In this document: positions 1-9,600 of the stretch, in pieces
How positions within the stretch are numbered: position 1 is the first letter of the stretch
How the letters are laid out: each line of letters begins with the position of its first letter
NCBI GenBank assembly: GCA_934249265.1
Contig: CAKQKQ010000003.1
Span: forward strand, 35,737 to 99,736
Direction of reading: 5' to 3'
Length of the DNA stretch: 64,000 nt
From: an uncultured Clostridia bacterium
GTDB lineage: Bacteria; Bacillota; Clostridia; Christensenellales; Borkfalkiaceae
The notes under the pieces: model-generated
What the model saw: only the letters and a program-made list of their open reading frames with translations
The model's database searches: none
Told to the model about the DNA's origin: nothing
Position numbers and translations under genes: made by a program

Positions 1-593
1 AAAATATCGACTATTCTCATGACGAGTTGGTCTACCCAACCGCCGAAATACCCCGCCAGACCGCCGAACAGTATACCTATTAAAGTCTGCAGTATAACTA
101 CGACGAAACCTATAGTAAGCGAAACTCTTCCGCCGTACATAAGTCTTGTAAATACGTCGAAGCCTTTATCGTCTGTACCGAGCCAATGCTCGAAAGACGG
201 TTTTAAATAGTTTGTAGGTTGAGTGTAAGTTACTACGTAAATCGTATATTCTTCTCCGTCGATAGTGACTACTTGTTCTCTCACCGTTTCTACAAGCACG
301 GGCTTTGAGTAGTCTTGGCTTTGTTCGGGCCAAATAAACGGCAAAAACTTAAGCGTAGGTCCTAAAAACGAAAGAACGAATAAAGTAATCAATATAATCA
401 AGCCTGTCATAGAAAGTTTCGAGCGGAAAAACCTCTTCAAAACCATTCTTGACGGACTCAACGTCCTCGCCGTAACTTCTTCTATGCTTACTTCTTCTTC
501 GATTTCCGCACTATCTTGCGCGTTTTCGAGTAAAGTATCGACAACGGGTTCTTGATTTATTTCGTTGTTATTTTCTTTTTCGATGTCCATCAT
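1..593 (-). CDS. oppC: Oligopeptide ABC transporter permease OppC/DppC (3' end outside window)
   Basis: Second membrane permease of a peptide ABC importer. About 197 codons are visible; the rest lies beyond the left edge. An acidic cytoplasmic N-terminus of about 50 residues precedes a first membrane helix near residues 62-78. The family signature HWLGTDDKGFDVFTRLMYGG and the following permease helices are readable. Two adjacent in-frame ATGs (593, 590) follow a GAGGTGA ribosome site that overlaps the oppB stop codon, so oppB and oppC look translationally coupled. The segment between helix 1 and the HWLGTDDKG motif is rather long, echoing the insertion in oppB. The ATPase genes oppD/oppF are expected beyond the edge but are not seen. 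Confidence 0.93.
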   Translation of the reverse strand, partial: MMDIEKENNNEINQEPVVDTLLENAQDSAEIEEEVSIEEVTARTLSPSRMVLKRFFRSKLSMTGLIILITLFVLSFLGPTLKFLPFIWPEQSQDYSKPVLVETVREQVVTIDGEEYTIYVVTYTQPTNYLKPSFEHWLGTDDKGFDVFTRLMYGGRVSLTIGFVVVILQTLIGILFGGLAGYFGGWVDQLVMRIVDI

Positions 594-598
594 TCACC

Positions 599-2125
599 TC
601 ACCCGCTGATTTTTACTCTCGGGTCAACCACAGCGTACATAAGGTCGCTTAAAAGTGTACCCAAAACCGTAAGAACAGCCATAAACATATTGTATCCCAT
701 TATAAACGGTATATCTTTTGCAACGAGCGCGTCGTAAGCGTATTTACCGATACCTGGTATAGAGAATACCGTTTCGGTAATCATTGCGCCGCTGAACAAA
801 CTCGGTAAAATACCCGCAAACATCGTTACAAGCGGAATCATCGTGTTTTTAAACGCGTGCTTGTATACGACTGTATGCTCGCTTAAACCTTTCGCCCTTG
901 CAGTTCTGATATAATCGGCGTTTAATACTTCCAAAGTGTTCGTTCTCGTGTATCTCATAAGTCCGCCTATAGACAACAATACAAGTACCGTCATAGGAAG
1001 CACCAAGTGCCATGCCGCGTCGATAAACCTTGTCCAAGCCGACGCCGTGACCGGCAACGAACTATTCAAGCCCGTCGATGGGAATATTTGAAGTTTAACC
1101 GCAAACAAACGAATGAAAAGGTTTGCCGCAAAGAACGTGGGCAAAGATATACCTATCATCGCGAGAATCGTAACGGTATAGTCAACCACGCCGTATTGGT
1201 GCGTAGCGGCTTTTATTCCGAGCGGAATTGCGATCAAGAATTGCAAAATAGTGGCAACGAAAGAAATAATGAACGAAATACCCATTCTTTCTTTAATAAC
1301 TTGCGCAACGGGTTTGTTGTACTTAAACGAAAGACCGAGGTCGCCTTTAAGCATATTGCCGAGCCACTTGAAATAACTTTTGAAAATCGCGCCCGCTTTA
1401 TCCCAACCTGAAGCAACCGAATAATTCATTTTAAACGTGCTTTCTTTTCCGTTAGGAGTAAATTTAAGGTTTCCGTCGGCGTCTTTTTCGATTTGGTCGG
1501 TACTGCCGCTTCTTACAAACTCGCCAAAACGCACCGTTATGGTTTCGTCGGGATTTACGGTGTACATACCCTCTTCTTCAAGCACCAACTTATCCACGAT
1601 AACGACTATCGTATTATTAGAAGACTCGGAAGACGACTCGCTGTCGTCGCTCGAATTAACGACTTCTTGAGAACTGCTTTCTACTCTGTATATTTCATAT
1701 ACGCCGTTGTCTCTTAAATAAAGTCTGTGGGTCTTCTTTTTAATTGTCTTTTCGTATTGACCTACGTACCACTCTTGAAGAGCGTCGGATTTGTCTTTAT
1801 CGGTTGTCGTAGGAGAATCGAGGATTAATTTAACGTGCTCGCGAACCAAAGTTTTTGCGTTTTTGGTAAAACCGTAATTCGCAAACTTGCTCTCTCCGCT
1901 TACTTTTACGGTAATGTATGCCTCGGGCATAGCGAGTCCGTAAATCTCTTTAATTCTGTCTACTTCGTCTTGAGTGATCGTGCCTTGACTTAATGCCGAA
2001 GAATATTTATCGTCGACAAAGTCGGTGGGCATTACCCTCGTGAGACCGAAAATGATTATCGATACGCCGAGAAGTATTATCACAGACAACAGAAGACGTT
2101 TTATTATGTATTTTAACGTTTTCAC
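599..2125 (-). CDS. oppB: Oligopeptide ABC transporter permease OppB/DppB with large extracytoplasmic insertion
   Basis: First membrane permease of the peptide importer. It begins with a GTG codon behind an AGGTAGG ribosome site. Helix 1 is near residues 8-30 and is followed by a normal start of the family's outer loop (ITQDEVDRIKEIYGL). Instead of running on to FKSYFKWLGNMLKGDLG, the protein carries roughly 185 extra residues (about 65-250), including a Ser/Asp/Glu-rich low-complexity stretch. After this, the normal permease core with several helices and the EAA-type loop (TRTARAKGLSEHTV-like region) is present. The usual family length is about 305-340 aa; this one is 508. It lies between oppA and oppC. 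The insertion probably faces outside and may contact the unusually large OppA; that is inference. Confidence 0.93.
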   Translation of the reverse strand: MKTLKYIIKRLLLSVIILLGVSIIIFGLTRVMPTDFVDDKYSSALSQGTITQDEVDRIKEIYGLAMPEAYITVKVSGESKFANYGFTKNAKTLVREHVKLILDSPTTTDKDKSDALQEWYVGQYEKTIKKKTHRLYLRDNGVYEIYRVESSSQEVVNSSDDSESSSESSNNTIVVIVDKLVLEEEGMYTVNPDETITVRFGEFVRSGSTDQIEKDADGNLKFTPNGKESTFKMNYSVASGWDKAGAIFKSYFKWLGNMLKGDLGLSFKYNKPVAQVIKERMGISFIISFVATILQFLIAIPLGIKAATHQYGVVDYTVTILAMIGISLPTFFAANLFIRLFAVKLQIFPSTGLNSSLPVTASAWTRFIDAAWHLVLPMTVLVLLSIGGLMRYTRTNTLEVLNADYIRTARAKGLSEHTVVYKHAFKNTMIPLVTMFAGILPSLFSGAMITETVFSIPGIGKYAYDALVAKDIPFIMGYNMFMAVLTVLGTLLSDLMYAVVDPRVKISG

Positions 2126-2220
2126 TTTTTTACCTACCTTTATTCGGCAAAAAGGCGGACAATATCCGCCGTTTTGCCTATACGGTTAATTTTGTATCGT
2201 TTATGCTTTCGTTTGATTTA

Positions 2221-4911
2221 TCACAAATAACTGAGTTCCCAAATACGGCTCATAAGTCCGTTGTACGAAGAAAGTTTTTCCTTGGGAGTCATGCTCTTTC
2301 TGTCGAGAAGCGTCTTGTTGTACGCCGTCATGTCTTGTCTTTGGTATGTGGGAAGTTCTACTGCCAATTCCATTATAAGGTCAAGTGCTTCGCCGTAAAT
2401 TTCCGTTCTTGTTGCGGTATCGGTATATTGTCTGCCTTCGTCGATAAGGTCGCTAAGGCTGCTGCCGTTTAAGCCCTTACCCATTATAATGTTGTACTCG
2501 AACGCATATAATCTTTGGTTTGCCTTGATTTGCGGATAACCCCAGTTGTTTACCGAAGTTGCCTTTGAATCTTTGTGGTATACTTGGTACATATCGGGGT
2601 CGATCGTAGAAGACCAAGCAGCCGCCCAAACGGTAAGTTTACCCGTGGACAAATCGGAAAGTGCTTGAGAAGAAGTAACTACGCTTACCTTAAAGCCGTG
2701 AGCGTTAAGGATTCTTGCAGCGTTTACGAACATTGCGTATGCGGGGTGGTCGTTAGACGCGCCTGCGATAGTGAACTTATAGTCACATTCGTATTCTCTT
2801 CCGTCAGCAAGTTTCTTGCTGTAAATGCCTTTTGAATTCTTTGTATAACCGTTGTTTTCCAAAAGTTCTTCTATTTCTACGCCGGTTGAATCGTATTCGT
2901 AAGAAAGTTCGTGAGAATTTCCGTCTTTATCGGTATATTTGGTTTTATAAGTTGTTGCAGTATCGGGATAAGCCCAACTTGCTTTCGACATGGGTCTGTA
3001 AATTTGCGAAGCCATATCGCCGTAATAGTTGGTAATAGTCATTCCCGTATTCATCGCCTTGATGATAGCACGACGAACCGTAACGTCGGGAATATATCTC
3101 GGGTTGAGACCGACGTAACCGTAACCTGATGTCATAACCGTTTCGTAACCGAGTTTTTTATTTTGTTTTACAAGCGTCAAAGTATCGGGAGTTGCGTTGG
3201 GGTCGCCCACGTCGATATCGCCGCTGTCCAAAGCGTTTATCATTTGGTCTGTGTCAACTACTTGATAACGCAAATATTTGATTTTAGCGTTTTGAAGTCC
3301 CGAACCAACTGTGTAGAAATAAGGATTTCTTTCGTAGAATACTTTAGAACCGTTGAAGAAGTCAGAACCGTTGGTAGCAACGCCGCCCGTTTCTTTAGAA
3401 GCCATATAAACGCCCGCGCCGAGAGGAAGGCTTACTTTTGCCTTGATTACTTCGTCAAAGAACTCGGTGCTGTTGAATTTGAATCCGAATTCGCCCGTTT
3501 CTGCATTGAACGAATTGATATAGTCTTTACCGTCATAACTGTAAGAAGAATAATAATGCATAGGAGCGACAGTGAACGAGAAGTTCCAAATAGCCTTCGG
3601 GTCAACGTCGTTGATTTTTATGTTGAGTACGTCGTGACTTTCGCCTAAAGCCTTACCCGAGAAATCGGTGGTTGTAGTAGAAGTGGTTATACCCGAAATC
3701 GTAGGAACTTTCTTTTCGCCCGAACCGATAGCAGCCTCTTTTGCTTGAGCGATAAATCTGTTGAGGATCGTATCGGAAGTTGCGGAATAGTTGAGGATAA
3801 GCGAGAATTGGTTTGCTTGAGTAGCCGCAATAGTTGCGTCGATATTCGCAGCGTCGAAAGCGGATTCAAGGTATTTACCGGTATTTAAATCAACCGCCTT
3901 GGGGAAATAACCTACGTATGCGGAGTTAATTGCCCAAGTCTTGATGTTTTCGTCGGTTTTGCTCCAACCGTATTCGGTAAATTCTTCATCCATGATTCCT
4001 TCATATTCCGTAATTACGGCAGGATCAACTTTAAGTTTACCTTCTGAGTCTTTAATATATTTACCCGTTGCGTCCTTTTGGAAGAAATCTACGCCGGCAG
4101 CGGTATAAAGATATACTTGCCATTTAGCCGTAAAGCCGAGGTCTTGATAAGACACAAGTTCGGTCGAGTTCCAATCGGATTCGAGTTCGCTTCTGAATTC
4201 TTTTGCGATGGTAGCGAAATCTGCTTTGTATTCTGCTATTTCGCTAGCACTAAAATCGTCCTTGCTGGGTTTTGTTTCGCCTACAGCCGGATTATATATA
4301 CCGAATGCTTGCATAAACGTTTCGATTTTAGTGATTTTTTGCATTGCAGTGCTTCTGAAACTGTCTTCAAATGCAGAAGAGTCAACCGCGTTGGGGTTTT
4401 GTTGACGATACTCTTGAAGTCCCACGATGTCCGTAGAATAAATAGTGGACGAACCCGTATATGCGGGGTCGAGGAACAAATAAAGGTTGAAAAGTACGTC
4501 CTTTATAGTAAGCGGTTCGCCATCGGAAAATTTGATGCCGTTTTTAATGATAAAACTGTAATCTGTGTATGTCTTTCCGCCTACAGTAGAAGTAGTGGAC
4601 TTCCAATCTTTTACAACTACAGGTTCGTTATCTCCGCAAACAACGTTGCCCTTTTCATCAGAACTCAACATTGAAATTTGAGTCATGCTGACAATTGACG
4701 AGTCATATGCCGAAGTAGAGAAATACGGGTTGAATACGCCGTCGGGGTTACCCGTGCTCATAGTAAGCGGTCTTGTTTCGTTGTTTTTGTTTGCATTAGA
4801 GCCGCCGTTGTTGTTGTTTTTGCCGCAACCGTTACAAGCCGTCGCAAAAAACATTACCGTGCAAAGCATTATGCAACTTATTGCCGTCATAAATCTTTTT
4901 TTCGATTTCAT
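2221..4911 (-). CDS. oppA: Peptide ABC transporter substrate-binding lipoprotein (SBP family 5), oversized
   Basis: Extracellular solute-binding protein of the peptide importer, anchored as a lipoprotein. The signal peptide ends in the lipobox FFATAC with Cys26, followed by an Asn/Gly-rich linker. SBP_bac_5 features are seen: RPLTMSTGNPDGVFNPYFST at the start, KFSDGEPLTIKDVLF near residue 125, and the late segment VTVRRAIIKAMN. At 896 aa it is far longer than the usual 520-600; the extra sequence lies between about residues 180 and 420. An AAGGAG ribosome site precedes the ATG. It sits directly upstream of oppB and downstream of a small InlB-repeat lipoprotein. Peptide specificity is inferred from family and neighbours only. 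Confidence 0.92.
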   Translation of the reverse strand: MKSKKRFMTAISCIMLCTVMFFATACNGCGKNNNNGGSNANKNNETRPLTMSTGNPDGVFNPYFSTSAYDSSIVSMTQISMLSSDEKGNVVCGDNEPVVVKDWKSTTSTVGGKTYTDYSFIIKNGIKFSDGEPLTIKDVLFNLYLFLDPAYTGSSTIYSTDIVGLQEYRQQNPNAVDSSAFEDSFRSTAMQKITKIETFMQAFGIYNPAVGETKPSKDDFSASEIAEYKADFATIAKEFRSELESDWNSTELVSYQDLGFTAKWQVYLYTAAGVDFFQKDATGKYIKDSEGKLKVDPAVITEYEGIMDEEFTEYGWSKTDENIKTWAINSAYVGYFPKAVDLNTGKYLESAFDAANIDATIAATQANQFSLILNYSATSDTILNRFIAQAKEAAIGSGEKKVPTISGITTSTTTTDFSGKALGESHDVLNIKINDVDPKAIWNFSFTVAPMHYYSSYSYDGKDYINSFNAETGEFGFKFNSTEFFDEVIKAKVSLPLGAGVYMASKETGGVATNGSDFFNGSKVFYERNPYFYTVGSGLQNAKIKYLRYQVVDTDQMINALDSGDIDVGDPNATPDTLTLVKQNKKLGYETVMTSGYGYVGLNPRYIPDVTVRRAIIKAMNTGMTITNYYGDMASQIYRPMSKASWAYPDTATTYKTKYTDKDGNSHELSYEYDSTGVEIEELLENNGYTKNSKGIYSKKLADGREYECDYKFTIAGASNDHPAYAMFVNAARILNAHGFKVSVVTSSQALSDLSTGKLTVWAAAWSSTIDPDMYQVYHKDSKATSVNNWGYPQIKANQRLYAFEYNIIMGKGLNGSSLSDLIDEGRQYTDTATRTEIYGEALDLIMELAVELPTYQRQDMTAYNKTLLDRKSMTPKEKLSSYNGLMSRIWELSYL

Positions 4912-4956
4912 CTCTGTCTCTCCTTTTTATATATATTTGCTTAAATTTTACCTTTT

Positions 4957-6141
4957 TTAACCTTGCGTTTCAGTACCCGAAGACGTTGTAAATCCGTCGA
5001 TAACGGTCAATTGCGCTTCGTCGAAAATCGTGCTTGAAATGCCAGCGTTGTCTTTTACGTAATAATTAGACAACTCTACCATTACAGAGCCGCTACCCTC
5101 GAGAGTACAATTTCTAAACGCGACGTTTTCTATTTTTGCGCCCGCTGCGATTAAGTTTGCGAAAAGCGCGACTTCATCGGTAGGAAGCGAAACGCCCGAT
5201 ATCGTCTTGATAGAAACTTTCAAGTTTTCAAACGTGACGTCTTTGATTTCGGCTTTTTCTCCGATAGTTTTAAACAAAGAATATGCGTAATTTTCGCTAC
5301 CGCTTCTAACCTTCATTTCTATATTCATATTTTTGAAAACACAACCGTTTCCATAGAATTTAGAATTTATATCGTTTCCGAAGAAGGTCGTTTTATAAAT
5401 GTCTACAAATTTAACGTCCGTAAAGTCAAGTTCTTCCGCAACGACGTAAATGTTTTGCGTTATGTTTCCGACCAACAAACTCTTAAAGTCTTCTGCGGTT
5501 TCAATGAGTACCCATTCGCCCTCGATAAACTTTGCATAACACTTTGCGTCTTCTTCCGTGTAAGTATACGGGAAAGTAAACTTTTCGGTGTAAGTATCGT
5601 CGGTGTAATAATCGATGAAAGTATAGCCTTCTTTCGAGGGAATTTCACTCTTTCTCGTGGGTTTTTTAAGCAACGTGCCCGGCGCGCCGTTAAATACCTT
5701 GTCATTTTCACCGTCAACGACTATCGTAAACGTGATGTTTTTGCGGAAGTTTGCGTACAACGTGATGTCAGAAGTTACGACGTCGTTTTTAAAGTCCCAT
5801 TTTCTATCAACTTGCACTCTGCCGTTTTCATCTTTTATGGGCGTGCCGTTTTCGTCGAGTTTCGCAGTGTACCAACCGTCGTTGAAATAACCGGCAATTA
5901 AACCCTCTTCAAAGATTTCTTTTCCGAAATACCCGGGTTCGACTATTTTAGAATTTTTGTTTACGCCGAGATATTGCGTTTTGACGTTCGTTTCGCCGAG
6001 TCCGCTTACGTTGTAATCGAAAGTAACGAGGTAGTCATATCTCCTTTTAGAAGACGTATTGCCGCAACCCGTCAAAAACAATGCGGTTGCCGCGCAAAAC
6101 GCTACAGTGAATATAACTAATAAAATTTTTTTCGTTTTCAT
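4957..6141 (-). CDS. Surface lipoprotein with InlB-type (Listeria-Bacteroides) repeats, unknown function
   Basis: A signal peptide with lipobox FLTGC (Cys26) predicts a lipoprotein. Residues about 35-210 contain two InlB B-repeat-like units, recognisable by the GYFNDGWYTA...LYANF and GYTFIDYYTD...KCYAKF patterns. The C-terminal half (about 215-390) looks like a short beta-helix, with ladder-like phrases such as IKDVTFENLKVSIK and IENVAFRNCTLEG. It ends 45 nt before oppA on the same strand and may be cotranscribed with the opp genes. A ribosome site is weak (AAAGG, 12 nt upstream). The role is not known; adhesion or protein capture at the surface is a guess from the repeat class. Confidence 0.85.
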   Translation of the reverse strand: MKTKKILLVIFTVAFCAATALFLTGCGNTSSKRRYDYLVTFDYNVSGLGETNVKTQYLGVNKNSKIVEPGYFGKEIFEEGLIAGYFNDGWYTAKLDENGTPIKDENGRVQVDRKWDFKNDVVTSDITLYANFRKNITFTIVVDGENDKVFNGAPGTLLKKPTRKSEIPSKEGYTFIDYYTDDTYTEKFTFPYTYTEEDAKCYAKFIEGEWVLIETAEDFKSLLVGNITQNIYVVAEELDFTDVKFVDIYKTTFFGNDINSKFYGNGCVFKNMNIEMKVRSGSENYAYSLFKTIGEKAEIKDVTFENLKVSIKTISGVSLPTDEVALFANLIAAGAKIENVAFRNCTLEGSGSVMVELSNYYVKDNAGISSTIFDEAQLTVIDGFTTSSGTETQG

Positions 6142-6169
6142 AGTTTTATAAACCTTTCGTTTAAATTTG

Positions 6170-6334
6170 CCGCCGATATTCGGCGGAATTGTGTGATTTT
6201 GCCGCTTTTTATTGCGGCGTTATGTGTTTTCCGCTTTTAGCGGTTTTTACTTTTACCGCTTTTTACAGCGGCGTTCCGTATTTCTCGCTTTTTATTGCGG
6301 AATATGTACTATTTTGCAAACGATATTTGCAAAA
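6170..6334. repeat. Array of five or six short inverted repeats
   Basis: Successive hairpins: 7-bp stem CCGCCGA/TCGGCGG (6170-6186); GCCGC/GCGGC (6201-6218); CCGC TTTTA GCGG (6231-6243); CCGCT/AGCGG (6256-6271); a weaker CGC/GCG unit (6286-6300); and a 9-bp stem TTTTGCAAA/TTTGCAAAA (6312-6334). The first five start 25-32 nt apart and share the core CCGCTTTTTA, so they look like degenerate tandem copies of one hairpin-bearing unit. The array lies just upstream of the 394-aa lipoprotein start. Confidence 0.65.
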
Positions 6335-6650
6335 ATTTTAGTCCGTTTTAATTTTGTATGCTTTAATATCTGTTTTAATCTTTAATGCAATAATTTTTTA
6401 ATGCGTCAAGCATTAGTCCCTTATCGATTTTTAATTAAGTCGCCGTCTATCCGTTTTTTACCGCTTTCGTCGTTTTTTATGCAATTTTCGCCCATTTTTT
6501 CAAACTTTTAATTCGGCTTTTAGCATTATTTTAACGACTGAATTTTTTCTTTGTTTAGCGGCAATATTTTTACGTTTTAATTTCAGCGACTGCGTTTTTG
6601 CGATTTAATAAATTTTAACGTTTTTTAATCAAATTTAATAGGTAAATTTT

Positions 6651-6682
6651 ATTCTCCCCTCCCCTAAAAAAGAGGGGAGAAT
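6651..6682 (-). terminator. Putative terminator of the subtilase gene
   Basis: Perfect 11-bp inverted repeat (ATTCTCCCCTC / GAGGGGAGAAT) 17 nt beyond the stop codon of the minus-strand subtilase gene. The following U-tract is weak (AAAATTT), so efficiency is uncertain. Confidence 0.55.
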
Positions 6683-6698
6683 AAGTTGATTTTAACGA

Positions 6699-9600
6699 TT
6701 ATTCGTTTGATTTTTTACCTTTTTTGTTTTTTAACAAAACTACCGCTACAGCCGCCGCAGCAAGCACGCAAGCAACTGCGATAAGCGTACCTACAAGCGC
6801 GCCGTTGCAACCCTTGTTATCGGGAGTAACAACGCTGTCGCTGCCGTTACTGTCGGACGAAGAATCGCCTTGCGATTTCGCTTTTACTTGAATCAACAAC
6901 TCGAGTTGTTTACCGCCGTAAGAAATCGTTACTTTTTCGTCGTTTACGGTAAGCGCACCCGATTTATCCAATACGTAATCGTCTTTGCTCAAAACAATGG
7001 ACGAACCGTCTTCGAATACAGCCGTGATTATCATATCTTTCGGGTCGAACTTGTCGCCTTCGGTGTATCTCGTTTCGTAAGAGCCGCTTCTTTCAAGTCT
7101 GTCAACGTTTACGGGTTGACCGAGGTCTGCCTTTAAGTCTCTTACCGCTTTTTCGGAAGCGAGAAGTCTTGAATATTCGGTGACGAGCGCACGTTGATTT
7201 GCGTCGGTAATTTCGTTGTACGCCTTTCTTGCAACAGACAATTCAGCCGATATTTGCTCAAGTTTTGTGAGTTTTTCTTCGGTAGTGGAAAGTCCGTTTA
7301 TTTCGGTGTTGATTTCGTCTGCCGAGGAAACGCCTGCGATTTTATCGATTGCGTCTTGCGTTGTGCGGTCTGCCGTATAATTGGAAAGCGTAGTGTTTTC
7401 TTCGCTGAAGTAAGCAAGCCAGATAGGCGTCGAATAGCCTTGTCCGTTTTCGGGACGAGTGAGTCTGTGCTTGAATTCGGGCATTACGTAATCTTTGTAT
7501 TGATCTACGTTAGAACCCGCTTCTTCAAGTCTCTTAAGGTACGAGAAGTAATTATCTCTTTCCAACACAAGTCCCGCAAAATCGCCGAAGTTTGCGTAAT
7601 ATATCGTGCTTTCAAATCCGAGAATGGGTGAGAACACGTAAGCGATAGTATTCGCCAAATCGCCCAAGTAAGTCATATCGAGCATCATGCACAACGACTC
7701 GAGAATAGGTGCTTCAACTGCGTTGAATACGTAATCTTCAATAGCCGCGCCGTAGAATGCGAACGAACCTATTGCTTTAAGCGTCTTGGGGAACGTTACC
7801 TTTTTAAGGTGTTTGTCTTGATAGAACGCGTTGTCTGCGATACGAACAGTGCCGTCGAGTACGACGTATTCTTCGGCGGTGTTGCCCGCAGGATATTGAA
7901 CGAGAACGTATCCGTCCGCTACTCTTGCGTACAATGCGCCTCTTTCGTCGGCAAAGAACGCCGCGTTTGTGCTTTCAACGTCGAACTTAGTGAGATTTGT
8001 AAGGTTTTGGAACGCGCCGTTCATTATGCGGAGCGTCTTTTTACCCTTAATCTCTTCGGGATCGCCGTTTGTGTTGATTTCAGTCCAACTTTCGTCGTAA
8101 GTGTAAGACGAAAGCGACGAAGGAATAGTCAACGATTTAATTTTTGTATTTGCAAATGCGAAACTGTCTACTACTTCAAGGCTGTTTACAACCAAAGTCT
8201 CGATGCCGCTGTTTTGGAACGCGCTTACGCCGACTTCTTTCAACGAAGGCATTTCGGCAACTTTGAGCGCAGTGGTGTTTGCAAACGCAGCCGCGCCGAT
8301 CGTTTCTACCGAAGTAAGGTCGAGACCCGTGAGCGAAGAACAATTGTAGAACGCTTGCTCGCCAACAGTCTTTACTCCGCTTAAATTCAACGTAGTAAGT
8401 TTACTTCTTCCGTAGAACGCGCTTGCGCCTATCTTCTCTACAGTGTTGGGAATAACCACTTCTGTAAGGCTGTCGTATTCGGACCTAAGCGCAGTAATAA
8501 ATGCTCTTGCACCGATTACCGTAGTACCCTCTGCAAACGTAACTTTGCTGAGTTTAGTTAAACCGTAAGGATAATAAGTGCCGTTGTTTACAACCATTGT
8601 TTCAACGAAGACTAAATCGCCCATTTCGGTGATCGCGCCGAGGTCGGCTTGAACAAGCGACGACATACCCCAGAACGCTCCGTCTTTAAGCGTAGTAGTA
8701 TTTTTTGCGGTTATTTTGGAAATTCCCGTACCCGAGAACGCCTCAGTTCCGATTATTTGTACGTTTGTCAATTTTATGCTTCTTACTGCCGAGCAACCCA
8801 AGAACGCGCCGTCACCGATTTCGGTTACCGTTTCGGGAAGGACTATTTGAGAAAGCATATTGCAGTTTTCAAAAGCATAATCGCCAACCGTAGTCAATTG
8901 AGCGTTAGTATCAAAAGTTACGGAGGAAAGTTGAGTTGCGTTTGCAAACATACCTTCCGAAATTGCGGTCAATGCGGCGGGGATCGTTACCGTTCTTAAA
9001 CCCGTTCCCGCAAACGCATACGCGCCGATTTCTTCATAACGACTCAAATCTATAGTAGTTAAATTAGTGTTGCCGGCAAACGCGCTTGCGCCTACCTTCG
9101 TTACGCTGTCGGGAATTGTGTAACCCGTAGCGAGTACCGGTACGAATAATACCGTGGTTTTTTCTTTATCGTAAAGCACGCCGTCAACCGATGCGTAATT
9201 TTCATTGCCTTCGGCTACTTCTATTTCGGCAAGCGAAGTACAACCTTCAAACGGAAGAATTATATCGCCTTGCAAATTCGTGCCTTGACCGAACGTAACT
9301 TTTGTAAGACTTGTACAGCCGTCGAACGCATTTTCGCCGAGAGTGTATGTTCCGTCGGGAAGAGTGATTTGCGTAAGGGACGAACATCCGCTAAACGCTT
9401 GCGCTCCGATATAGTCTACACTGCCCTCAAACGTAACCGTTTTAAGGTTTGCACAACCGTAGAACGCGCCATCGGGAACTTTAGAAGCCTTGATAACGAT
9501 GCTTTCAAGCGAAGTACAATTTGCGAACATGCTCACGCCGAGGTTTGTATCGCTCGACATAGTTACTTGAGTGAGGCTCGTACAGCCCGCAAACAAGTTG

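Larger units (their letters stand above)
6142..6698. other. Intergenic region with hairpin array and T-rich tail
   Basis: No gene is seen in these 557 bases. The right part holds the putative terminator of the subtilase gene (6651-6682). The left part (6170-6334) holds a row of small hairpins described separately. The middle (6335-6640) is a T-rich strand with recurring TTTTAAT/TTTTTA blocks at irregular spacing of about 20-26 nt, possibly a more decayed repeat array. Confidence 0.6.
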
